NCBI GenBank assembly: GCA_020853515.1
Contig: JADYYU010000303.1
Span: 1 to 6,448, forward strand
Reading direction: 5' to 3'
DNA from: Chitinophagaceae bacterium
GTDB taxonomy: Bacteria > Bacteroidota > Bacteroidia > Chitinophagales > Chitinophagaceae
DNA: 6,448 nt
Below the pieces are notes generated by a model. It did no database searches, was not told the DNA's origin, and worked only from the letters and a program-made list of their open reading frames with translations. The position numbers and the translations under genes were made by a program. The stretch's first letter is position 1, and every line of letters starts with the position of its first letter. Positions 1-6,448 of this stretch are shown in pieces.

Positions 1-3000
1 ATCTACAATTTGAATACCAAGTTCACAATTGCCTGACTTATCGACATATTTCGAAATGTTATGTACAAAATCGTCATTTAAGCGCTGTAATGTCAGTTCC
101 AGATTAATTCTTTTTGTGAGCTGTGTTTTCACATTATCAAGCAGCATAATACGTTGTATCTTAAATTCAAAATCAGTTTCGCTGTTCCACCGGCTCTGAA
201 ACATCCCTGATATCATGACCTTATTATCTTTTACCATAAAATCTCTGAACTTGATATAATCATCTTTAAACAAGGTAAACTCCTGCTCGCCGTGATAATC
301 GATCAGTTTGAAACGGCCATAGTTGCTGCCTTTTTTCGAAACCAGATGCAAAGGGTTGTCAATATAGCCGGCCAGACGCAGTACCCTGTTTTTCAATTTG
401 TCAGGCTCCAGGTCGCCCATGGGCATAAACTGGTAATTGGTCATTTCAAACAGAAAACCATCCAGGGGATGTGCGCTGATATAAATCCCCACCAGTTCTT
501 TTTCTTTTTCTAAAATTTCAGAAAGACTCCAGGGTTCGCAGGGATGCATTTTGGGCATAGCTATAGCCGGCATTTCTGCATCTCCAAACAAGCTGTTTAC
601 CAGGGTATTGGCGCTGTTAGACATCACTTGTCCGTACTTGATAATTTTCTCCAGATTGGTTTGCGATTCGCCGGCCCCCATAAAGAAATATTGCGCACGG
701 TGCATATCGGTAAAACTGTCCAGCGCTCCGGCCATCACCATGCTTTCAAGTGTTTTTCTGCTCACAGCCCGCAGACTCAGCCGTTTTACCAGATCGAATA
801 TATCTGCATACAATCCGTTTTGAGTGCGCTCGCGAATGATCTCATGCACTGCTGCTTCTCCAATGCCTTTCACAGCTCCAAGGCCAAAGCGGATGATGCC
901 TTCCTTATTGACGCTAAATCCTTTTTTACTTTCATTCACATCAGGTCCCTGTACTTTCAGGCCCATGCGTTTACATTCCTGCATGTATTTCGAAATGTCT
1001 TCGGTATTACCCTGTGCATTCAGCAGGGCCGCCATATATTCAGAAGGGTAGTTGGCTTTCAGGTAAGCGGTCTGATAAGCCAGGTATGCATAGCAGGTAG
1101 AATGTGATTTGTTGAAGGCATACTTTGCAAATTCAACCCAGTCGTTCCAGATCTTTTCGCATTTATCTAAAGGGTGATTGTTGACCGTGCAACCTTCAAT
1201 AAATTTAGCCTTCATTTTCTGTAACACATCCAGCGATTTTTTACCCATTGCTTTACGCAAAATATCAGCATCCCCTTTCGAGAAGTTGGCCAGTTTTTGC
1301 GATAGCAGCATCACCTGTTCCTGATACACGGTAATGCCATAGGTTTCTTTCAGTACATCTTCCATTTCCGGCAGATCATAGGCTATTTGCTTGCGTCCAT
1401 GTTTCCGTTCAATAAAATCAGGGATGTAAGCCAGCGGACCGGGGCGGTACAGGGCGTTCATCGCGATCAGATCTTCGAGGTTATCCGGACTCAGTTCTTT
1501 GAGGTATTTTTTCATACCTGCAGAAGCAAACTGAAAAGTGCCTTCTGTTTCTGCGCTTTGGTAAAGAGCAAAGGTCTTCTGGTCATCCAGTGAAATTTTT
1601 TCGATATCGATGTCAATGCCATGATTTTCTTTGATAAAAATAAGGGCATCGCGTATGATGCTTAAGTTACTCAATCCCAGTACGTCTATCTTGATTGCAC
1701 CGGCATCTTCTACTGCGGTACCTACAAACTGCGTCACATACAGATCGATATCTTTTTGTTTGCACAAAGGCATGATCTCAACCAGATCTTTAGGACCTAT
1801 GATAATACCGGCAGCATGTATACCGGTATTGCGCACAGTACCTTCCAGCTTTTCAGCCTCATGCAGTACGGTCGATTGCAAACCTGTGTCGGCATAGATC
1901 TTTTGCAGCTTTTCTACATTCACCACATCATCCGCATTGATGCCTTCCTTTTTATTCAGGTCTTTCAGCGGAATATGCAGCATTTCGTTAAGTGATGTAC
2001 CCGGACGGTCGGGCACCAGTTTGGCCAGCATATTACTTTCCTCCAGCGGCAGATCCATTACGCGGGCCACATCTTTGATACTGCTTTTGGCAGCCATGGG
2101 ACCGTGTGTAATAATATGAGCCACCTGATTGCGGCCATATTTGTTCACGATATATTCTACCACTTTTCCCCGGCCGATATCATCAAAGTCGGTATCGATA
2201 TCCGGCATCGAAGCCCTTTCAGGATTCAGAAACCGTTCGAACAGTAAATTGTATTTGAGCGGATCGATCGAAATAATATCGACACAATACGCTACCACAG
2301 ATCCTGCCGCAGAGCCCCTTCCCGGGCCCACTACCACGCCCATCTTCTTGCTCGAAGTGATAATGTCAGACACGATCAGGAAGTAACCGGCAAAGCCCAT
2401 TTTGCGGATAACGCCCAGCTCAAATTTAATGCGCTCATCGAGTTCGGGTGTGAAGATCTTGTATTTTATTTTGGCCCCTTCATACACCAGAAACTCGAGG
2501 TAATCATCCTGCGATTTAAAAGGTTCGGGCAAGGGAAAATTAGGCAGCAGCAGATCGTTGGTGACGCTTACCAGTTCTACTTTGTCTACAATTTCGTTGG
2601 TATTGTCGATGGCTTCCGGCAGGTCGGCAAACACCTCGATCATCTGTTCGGTGGTTTTGAAAAAAAACTGATTATTATAAAATGCAAATCGTTTCTTTTT
2701 GTCGTTCACATCATCATCATCGCCAAAATCTTTCATTTTCTCCGTCGCCTGTTTTTCGCCGGTGTTTACGCAAAGCAATATATCATGCGCATTGCTGTCA
2801 GCTTCATCCACATAATGCGAATCATTGCTTGCAATAATTTTGACATTGTATTTGCGGGCCCATTTTACCAGGATCTCATTCACCTTGATCTGAACAGGAA
2901 TTTCATGACGCTGCAGTTCTACATAATAATCTTCTCCAAAAATGTCGAGCCACCATTTGAATTCCTTTTCGCCGGCTTCTTCGCCATCTTTTAAAATGGT

Positions 3001-3459
3001 GCGTGGTACAGAGGCGCCCAGGCAACAGGTGGTAGCGATGAGGCCTTCATGATATTGCAGTACCAGTTCTTTATCAATCCGGGGATACTTGCCATATAAA
3101 CCTTCGGTATAACCCAGTGAACAAAGTTTCATCAGGTTTTTGTAGCCTTGTTTATTTTTGGCCAGCATCAGTTGATGATAACGTACATCTTTTTTATCTT
3201 TGGTAAATTGCTGTATACTGCGGTCAGTTACGATATAAAATTCGCAGCCAACAATCGGTTTTACAAGCAGCTTCCCATCTTCGCCTACGTATTTTTTAGC
3301 TTCTTTTACAAAGTCATACACACCAAACATATTACCGTGGTCGGTGATCGCCATGGCGGGCATTTTGTCTTCAATGGCTTTTTTATACAGTTTTTTAATA
3401 CTGCTTGCTCCGTCGAGTAATGAAAATTGGGTATGGTTATGTAGATGTGAGAATTGCAT
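1..3459 (-). CDS. dnaE: DNA polymerase III alpha subunit (replicative polymerase), C-terminus missing at window edge
   Basis: Catalytic subunit of the chromosomal replicase, extending DNA 5' to 3' in the cytoplasm. The ATG is at 3459-3457; the next in-frame codons upstream contain no ATG before a TAA at 3504-3502. All 1153 codons to the edge are open. Order seen: PHP domain (about 1-280) starting with HLHNHTQFSLLDG at 5-17; palm with GPGRGSAAGS (378-387), the PDIDTDF catalytic box (419-425) and KIDVLGL with the third aspartate (D592); fingers with ALYRPGP (669-675) and FNKSHSTCYA (782-791); helix-hairpin-helix GLGAVKGIGEAAV (859-871); clamp-motif region at 954-958; OB fold from about 1024. 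DnaE proteins of this phylum are usually somewhat longer, so only a short C-terminal piece should lie outside. The PHP metal ligands appear intact. An acidic-basic stretch at 247-256 (DDDD then KKKR) is a charged loop. The gene stands alone here, divergent from the next gene. Identification is secure from several family motifs. Confidence 0.98.
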   Translation of the reverse strand, partial: MQFSHLHNHTQFSLLDGASSIKKLYKKAIEDKMPAMAITDHGNMFGVYDFVKEAKKYVGEDGKLLVKPIVGCEFYIVTDRSIQQFTKDKKDVRYHQLMLAKNKQGYKNLMKLCSLGYTEGLYGKYPRIDKELVLQYHEGLIATTCCLGASVPRTILKDGEEAGEKEFKWWLDIFGEDYYVELQRHEIPVQIKVNEILVKWARKYNVKIIASNDSHYVDEADSNAHDILLCVNTGEKQATEKMKDFGDDDDVNDKKKRFAFYNNQFFFKTTEQMIEVFADLPEAIDNTNEIVDKVELVSVTNDLLLPNFPLPEPFKSQDDYLEFLVYEGAKIKYKIFTPELDERIKFELGVIRKMGFAGYFLIVSDIITSSKKMGVVVGPGRGSAAGSVVAYCVDIISIDPLKYNLLFERFLNPERASMPDIDTDFDDIGRGKVVEYIVNKYGRNQVAHIITHGPMAAKSSIKDVARVMDLPLEESNMLAKLVPDRPGTSLNEMLHIPLKDLNKKEGINADDVVNVEKLQKIYADTGLQSTVLHEAEKLEGTVRNTGIHAAGIIIGPKDLVEIMPLCKQKDIDLYVTQFVGTAVEDAGAIKIDVLGLSNLSIIRDALIFIKENHGIDIDIEKISLDDQKTFALYQSAETEGTFQFASAGMKKYLKELSPDNLEDLIAMNALYRPGPLAYIPDFIERKHGRKQIAYDLPEMEDVLKETYGITVYQEQVMLLSQKLANFSKGDADILRKAMGKKSLDVLQKMKAKFIEGCTVNNHPLDKCEKIWNDWVEFAKYAFNKSHSTCYAYLAYQTAYLKANYPSEYMAALLNAQGNTEDISKYMQECKRMGLKVQGPDVNESKKGFSVNKEGIIRFGLGAVKGIGEAAVHEIIRERTQNGLYADIFDLVKRLSLRAVSRKTLESMVMAGALDSFTDMHRAQYFFMGAGESQTNLEKIIKYGQVMSNSANTLVNSLFGDAEMPAIAMPKMHPCEPWSLSEILEKEKELVGIYISAHPLDGFLFEMTNYQFMPMGDLEPDKLKNRVLRLAGYIDNPLHLVSKKGSNYGRFKLIDYHGEQEFTLFKDDYIKFRDFMVKDNKVMISGMFQSRWNSETDFEFKIQRIMLLDNVKTQLTKRINLELTLQRLNDDFVHNISKYVDKSGNCELGIQIVD

Positions 3460-3479
3460 GGTAATGGAAAAATGGATTT

Positions 3480-3487
3480 CAAAATTA
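3480..3487 (-). promoter_or_regulatory. Candidate -7 promoter box of dnaE (TAATTTTG)
   Basis: On the minus strand the site reads TAATTTTG, a full match to the Bacteroidota TAnnTTTG box, and ends 20 bases before the dnaE ATG. This would leave a leader of roughly 15 bases. I see no clear TTTG -33 element at the expected distance upstream, and there is no Shine-Dalgarno sequence before the ATG, which is common in this phylum. The match could be chance in AT-rich DNA. Confidence 0.35.
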
Positions 3488-3793
3488 AGGTAAAGAGATC
3501 TTTAATGTGTAAAAAGTTGTGAACAGGAAGGAATAGGGTGGTGGGAAAGATTCGGGACGGGGTTCTGTTATATATGCCGACCTTGGCCCTTGTCAGATGC
3601 AGGATCGATCGAATATTGAGGGACTCATCTCACTGTTCAGTTTTGCTGTATGAACCGTTGCAAACGCATGCAGTTTTTTTTCAGCAAATGGATAGGGAAG
3701 TGCTCTTGAGGGTAAAAGGTGCACGATTTAGTGTCTGCATTGAAGTAAGAAGAGTTTGTATGTGGTCAAAGTGGTATGCAGAACTGACAAGAG

Positions 3794-3836
3794 GTTCCCT
3801 CAGAGGCAGGATTTAACGAGGGAGCGGTATTTTTTT
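3794..3836 (+). terminator. Terminator-like hairpin with T run
   Basis: GTTCCCTC at 3794-3801 pairs with GAGGGAGC at 3818-3825, giving eight pairs including one G-T, around a 16-base loop. After four bases a run of seven T follows at 3830-3836. The shape resembles a rho-independent terminator for plus-strand transcription, but the loop is long and the T run does not directly abut the stem. The stop codon of the doubtful 3538-3816 open frame lies in the loop. It would end any transcript from the 3540-3790 stretch. Confidence 0.3.
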
Positions 3837-3903
3837 AGATAGCGGTCCGGGCACTTTATGAATTCAGTCAACACATTCCTGGTGGCGTTTTATTTTTTAG
3901 TAA

Positions 3904-3911
3904 TAGTTTTG
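3904..3911 (+). promoter_or_regulatory. Candidate -7 box (TAGTTTTG) abutting the start codon
   Basis: TAGTTTTG matches TAnnTTTG exactly and ends one base before the ATG at 3913. Transcription starting a few bases downstream would begin at or next to the second ATG (3916), giving a leaderless or nearly leaderless message. No TTTG or TTG is seen at the usual -33 distance, so the box may be chance. Confidence 0.3.
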
Positions 3912-3912
3912 C

Positions 3913-4836
3913 ATGATGAAAAAAATCCTGTTATTCTTTTTTTGTGTGGGATTGGCGCCTTTAGTTATGAAAAGCCAGACCCCTTTTTCAGCCGCAGACT
4001 CAGTGGTCGAATACCAACTACTTTCGACAGATACGATTGTGAAAATGCCCCAGCGAAAGGTTGTTAATTATTATAATGCAGAAAAGAAACTGCTGCAACG
4101 GCGGATTTTTATCTGGGATAAATTTTCAAGAGTCTGGGTACAGCGTAAGCGGTATGTGATTCAGCATTATGCGGAGGAGATCATGGTGGAAATTTACAGA
4201 AATGAATCTCCAAAGCAGGAAATTCAGTCCGGGCGAATGATTTTTTTGCTCGACAAGCAACAACATCTTATTGAGTACAACACCCTGGAAAAAGACCGAT
4301 ACTCCAATAAATATACCCGAAGGAATCGGTCAGAATTTACTTTTCGCAATGACACGCTGATCAGGCAACTGTTTTTTGAGCAGGGTACCACTTTTTACAA
4401 AAAGACCGAGACCCGCTTTGATTTTTCTGGTAAGCGCATAGAAAAAAGTGTGTTGCAGTTTGCAGACTCGGGCGACCGGCTGAACGAATATAAAACACAA
4501 TGGTTCTTTGCGGACAGGCACCTGGTAAAAATAATAGCAAGTAATGCTCAGGGTGAGCTAGTCAGTAGCGATTCGTTGCACTACCAGCAGGATACGTTAA
4601 TCTATAGAGACCACTTTGTAAACCCTCATTCTAAAACAGACGTTGTTGCTCTTGAAAGCAGGACTTTTTACATGTATCTTCAGGGCAGGTTGAGTGTGGA
4701 ATACAGCCTGACTTATAACTCAGATCAGCGGCCGGTTGCTGATACACGTAATTTGTTGACGCATTATCTGCCCGCTGGCAGGCAAGCAACTACTGTTCAC
4801 AGCTTGTCACTTAAACCGGAAGATTTTCTGGACTAG
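3913..4836 (+). CDS. Secreted beta-rich protein of unknown function
   Basis: A 307-residue protein I do not recognise. It begins MMKK followed by the hydrophobic stretch ILLFFFCVGLAPLV (5-18), a signal peptide probably cut near S21/Q22; the start may be 3913 or 3916. The cysteine at 11 is not in a lipobox, and the mature chain has no cysteine. The rest is strand-like, with short alternating aromatic and charged segments, for example around FIWDKF, FTFRNDTLIRQLFF and RFDFSGKRIEKSVLQF, reminiscent of beta-repeat proteins common in Bacteroidota envelopes, but without a clear repeat consensus. Five DS/DT followed by a hydrophobic residue (D29, D40, D147, D220, D227) fit the phylum's periplasmic O-glycosylation motif. 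A palindrome encodes LPAGRQA at 286-292 near the C-terminus. There is no T9SS C-terminal domain, so periplasmic or outer-membrane-associated location is my inference. Signal peptide and intact frame make the gene itself likely real. Confidence 0.85.
   Translation: MMKKILLFFFCVGLAPLVMKSQTPFSAADSVVEYQLLSTDTIVKMPQRKVVNYYNAEKKLLQRRIFIWDKFSRVWVQRKRYVIQHYAEEIMVEIYRNESPKQEIQSGRMIFLLDKQQHLIEYNTLEKDRYSNKYTRRNRSEFTFRNDTLIRQLFFEQGTTFYKKTETRFDFSGKRIEKSVLQFADSGDRLNEYKTQWFFADRHLVKIIASNAQGELVSSDSLHYQQDTLIYRDHFVNPHSKTDVVALESRTFYMYLQGRLSVEYSLTYNSDQRPVADTRNLLTHYLPAGRQATTVHSLSLKPEDFLD
4768..4784 (+). repeat. Short GC-rich palindrome inside a gene, encoding LPAGRQA
   Basis: CTGCC (4768-4772) and GGCAG (4777-4781) form a five-pair stem with a CGCT loop, extendable by a T-G pair (4767/4782). 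In the gene's frame, 4768-4788 reads LPAGRQA. Scattered GC-rich palindromes of the TGCCTGCCGGCAGGCA kind that translate to PAGRQA are, to my recollection, recurrent in Bacteroidota genomes and intrude into coding ends. This copy looks degenerate. Only one copy is in the window, so its repeat nature is inferred. Confidence 0.45.
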
Positions 4837-4912
4837 CGAAGGTCAAAAACATACAAAAAGTTCAAAATATGTGGTTATATGAAGATAAAGTGAATATGTA
4901 AATGAATGATTT

Positions 4913-4933
4913 TTAATAAATATATTTTATTAA
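4913..4933. repeat. Perfect AT-only inverted repeat
   Basis: TTAATAAA (4913-4920) and TTTATTAA (4926-4933) are exact reverse complements around a TATAT loop. It lies 76 bases after the stop of the 3913-4836 gene and about 45 bases before the promoter box of the next gene. It may be a weak transcription end, an operator or simple AT-rich sequence; the lack of G or C in the stem makes a strong terminator unlikely. Confidence 0.4.
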
Positions 4934-4978
4934 CGAGTTATTATCTGAATGTTGGAATTATGTTAATTTTATGCATAT

Positions 4979-4986
4979 TATATTTG
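4979..4986 (+). promoter_or_regulatory. Candidate promoter -7 box (TATATTTG) of the repeat-protein gene
   Basis: TATATTTG is an exact TAnnTTTG match, with a TTG at 4952-4954 as a possible -33 element at a slightly long spacing of 24 bases. Transcription would begin near 4991-4994, leaving a leader of about 70 bases. The A-rich run just before the ATG at 5065, with no Shine-Dalgarno sequence, is the usual translation context in this phylum. This is the best of the three promoter candidates because of its distance from the gene and the AT-rich spacer around it. Confidence 0.5.
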
Positions 4987-5064
4987 TAGTCAATTACTTA
5001 CTTATAATAGCACCTACTTAAATCATTGAAACACTCAATTTTACACCACAAAAAAGACAAAAAC

Positions 5065-6448
5065 ATGAAAAGAAAACTTACTTTTCTGGCAGTGCTGTGT
5101 GCGCTGTTTTTGAATGCCGGCGTATTTGCCCAGGGCAATGGCGCCACAATTTCAATTGAAGAATCACGCTGCGTAGCAACTGGGGTTATTACGGCCACTG
5201 GTGCGCAAGGCACGGGACCCTTCATTTACGATTTTACATCTTATCCTGTAGACTATGCCTACACTGGTCCAACTGCAAGTAATGTGATTACTGCATTGAA
5301 TCCCGGCAGTTACACCTTACGTATTATTGATCAGGGGGCCGGTAATTCATTTACCGACTATTCGGTGGTGGTTCCTGGTGACTATATTGAGCCGGATTAT
5401 AATCTGACGGCTGTGGATGTTACCGGTTGTTACAATGGGACTAACGGCTCAATTTCCGGGGTTCTGATAGATGGGCGGGCCCCTTTTTCGTACGAAATCA
5501 TGGCCGGGCCTATGGGCGTTGGTACTATGAATAATACAGGAACCTTCACCAACCTGGGAGCCGGCACCTATACTATCAGAGGGTATGACAGTTGCGGAAA
5601 TTTCCAGACAAGACAGGCGACTATCAATAACTATTTTTGGGGTATCGGCAATCCGGTAGTTGCAAAAACAGGTTGTGGCTTATACTCTTTCAATGCTGTA
5701 GATATTACAATTAATCCTGGTATGGCGGTGCAAACGTACACTGTAAAAAATGGTAATACTGTTTTAGCTTCAGGTCCTTCACTTCCGCTGGCATTTGCTA
5801 ATCCGGATGCCACAATTTCCGATGTAGTAGTCTGCGTAACAGATCCCTGCGGATATGAACAATGTCAGAATTTTGGTGTTTCTGACTGGACAGTCGGCAG
5901 CAACAATGTCACTTATCCTTCCTGCAATACCTTCTCTGTCAATTCAATTGACGTGATCGGCAGTCCGATCGGTCCTGTAATGTATGGAATCGAGCGTGCA
6001 CCGGGTGATACGATCTGGTCAGCAACTGTTCCGTTCACTTTTACCAAAGTAGTACAAGGATATTTCTTTGCAACCTTGTTTGTAAAAGATGGTTGCGGAG
6101 TCATCAAGGCGTCAGGCAATCAACAATTTGTAAATATGTGGGGAGATGCGGGTTATAACTATACAAGTTGTACTGAATCTCAGCTTTGTCATTCTGATAG
6201 CTGGTTCTATATCGGTCCTGTCAGCTATTCACTCAATGGCGGTGCTGCACAGGCCAGCAGTTGTTTTTCAAATCTTGTTGATGGAATTTATACTGTAGTA
6301 GCAACGGATCAATGCGGTTCTACCATCGAACGAACAGTGAATGTAGATCACAATTGGCAATTATCAGGTGGGGGCTCGGCAACCAGTTGTGCTATGGGCA
6401 AAACTTACACTTCATTTTATATTCCTGGTAACATCATGGGGCCGCAGG
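5065..6448 (+). CDS. Secreted SprB-like repeat surface protein, C-terminus beyond window
   Basis: The first 461 residues of a large exported protein; the frame is open to the edge. The start MKRKL with a hydrophobic core (LTFLAVLCALFLNAGVFA) is a signal peptide, probably cut after A22 in VFA-QGN. What follows is a chain of immunoglobulin-like modules. The second (113-192) is the clearest SprB-type match, with VTGCYNGTNGSISG (119-132), APFSYEI (139-145), LGAGTYTIRGYDSCG (164-178). Module-opening cysteines are at 36, 122, 204, 287, 369 and 442, and DxCG closing motifs at 175, 260, 342 and 415. By family knowledge, such proteins are cell-surface adhesins or gliding-motility-associated proteins exported by the type IX secretion system, with a sorting domain at the far C-terminus, which is not visible here. 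T9SS export is therefore inferred. The exact adhesive target cannot be told. A separate promoter candidate at 4979 suggests its own transcription unit. Confidence 0.9.
   Translation, partial: MKRKLTFLAVLCALFLNAGVFAQGNGATISIEESRCVATGVITATGAQGTGPFIYDFTSYPVDYAYTGPTASNVITALNPGSYTLRIIDQGAGNSFTDYSVVVPGDYIEPDYNLTAVDVTGCYNGTNGSISGVLIDGRAPFSYEIMAGPMGVGTMNNTGTFTNLGAGTYTIRGYDSCGNFQTRQATINNYFWGIGNPVVAKTGCGLYSFNAVDITINPGMAVQTYTVKNGNTVLASGPSLPLAFANPDATISDVVVCVTDPCGYEQCQNFGVSDWTVGSNNVTYPSCNTFSVNSIDVIGSPIGPVMYGIERAPGDTIWSATVPFTFTKVVQGYFFATLFVKDGCGVIKASGNQQFVNMWGDAGYNYTSCTESQLCHSDSWFYIGPVSYSLNGGAAQASSCFSNLVDGIYTVVATDQCGSTIERTVNVDHNWQLSGGGSATSCAMGKTYTSFYIPGNIMGPQ
5131..6448 (+). repeat. Protein-level tandem module array (five modules plus start of a sixth)
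   Basis: Boundaries read from protein positions: module 1 at 5131-5400 (residues 23-112), module 2 at 5401-5640, module 3 at 5641-5889, module 4 at 5890-6141, module 5 at 6142-6357, module 6 from 6358 to the edge. Opening cysteines are spaced 86, 82, 83, 82 and 73 residues apart. Modules 2-5 each end in a tryptophan (192, 275, 359, 431). Similarity is evident in the protein pattern but not in the DNA, so the duplications are old. Module 1 lacks the closing DxCG (it has DQGAG at 89-93). Confidence 0.75.

Larger units (their letters stand above)
3460..3912. other. Divergent intergenic region, no convincing gene
   Basis: These 453 bases separate dnaE (minus) from the secreted-protein gene (plus). 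An open frame from a GTG at 3538 to TAA at 3816 (92 codons, plus) has a product rich in arginine with several cysteines, with no signal peptide or domain I recognise, no promoter box ahead of it and no ribosome site, so I do not call it a gene. The region also has a 7-base inverted repeat (TTTGCTG at 3642-3648, CAGCAAA at 3682-3688) and a terminator-like hairpin at 3794-3836. It could be a plain spacer, a decayed gene or a structured RNA; the sequence alone does not decide. Confidence 0.5.

Noticed and set aside
292..2386. Several plus-strand open frames (for example 544-1107, 1631-1897, 2129-2386)
   Set aside because: All lie antisense to dnaE, whose minus-strand frame is uninterrupted and full of family motifs; they are shadows with no recognisable domains or start signals.
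3538..3816. 92-codon GTG-start open frame as a protein gene
   Set aside because: Rare start codon, no promoter box or ribosome site, arginine-rich product without a recognisable domain. Kept only as a possible transcript because of the hairpin at its end.
3858..4067. Open frame of 69 codons starting ahead of the secreted-protein gene
   Set aside because: It overlaps the signal peptide region of the 3913-4836 gene in another frame, ends in low-quality sequence and has no export or domain signal of its own that is more convincing.
5007..5012. TATAAT-like hexamer near 5005-5012 as a sigma-70 style -10 box
   Set aside because: The primary sigma factor of Bacteroidota uses TAnnTTTG; the box at 4979-4986 is a better candidate and the hexamer is expected by chance in such AT-rich DNA.
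4330..6119. Minus-strand open frames (4330-4521, 4998-5225, 5631-5813, 5913-6119)
   Set aside because: They are antisense to two signal-peptide genes or to the spacer and promoter between them, and none has a plausible product.
1..6448. A new defence, mobile or biosynthetic system
   Set aside because: Read on both strands, the window gives one housekeeping gene and two exported-protein genes. There is no transposase, integrase, CRISPR repeat, nuclease cassette or gene cluster to support such a claim.

Overview
The window looks like chromosomal DNA of a Bacteroidota (Bacteroidetes) bacterium, possibly of the Chitinophaga/Sphingobacteria side. The finer placement is an impression, not a measurement. 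Evidence: the DnaE is of the PHP-containing Bacteroidota kind; there is a secreted protein built of SprB-like repeats; three sites match the phylum's TAnnTTTG -7 promoter box; upstream regions are A-rich without Shine-Dalgarno sequences; and a PAGRQA-coding palindrome lies inside one gene.

Layout. Positions 1-3459 (minus strand) hold nearly all of dnaE, the replicative DNA polymerase III alpha subunit. Its frame is open without interruption over 1153 codons, and the C-terminus runs off the left edge. Positions 3460-3912 are a divergent intergenic region with no convincing gene, though it contains a terminator-like hairpin at the end of a doubtful small open frame. Positions 3913-4836 (plus) encode a secreted, cysteine-free, beta-rich protein of unknown function. 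An AT-rich spacer (4837-5064) follows, with an all-AT inverted repeat and a good promoter candidate. Positions 5065-6448 (plus) begin a large secreted repeat protein cut by the right edge. Its 461 visible residues are a signal peptide plus five complete modules of about 72-90 residues and the start of a sixth, most with paired cysteines and a tryptophan at the module boundary.

The genes do not form an obvious pathway. dnaE is housekeeping and divergent from the rest. The two plus-strand genes both encode exported proteins but are separated by 228 bases with a separate promoter candidate, so they are probably independent transcription units. I found no RNA gene, CRISPR array, insertion sequence, tRNA or defence system. 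The points most worth a second look are the boundary-Trp/paired-Cys architecture of the repeat protein, the palindrome inserted in the 3913-4836 gene, the apparently complete PHP metal site of DnaE, and its atypical clamp-binding motif.
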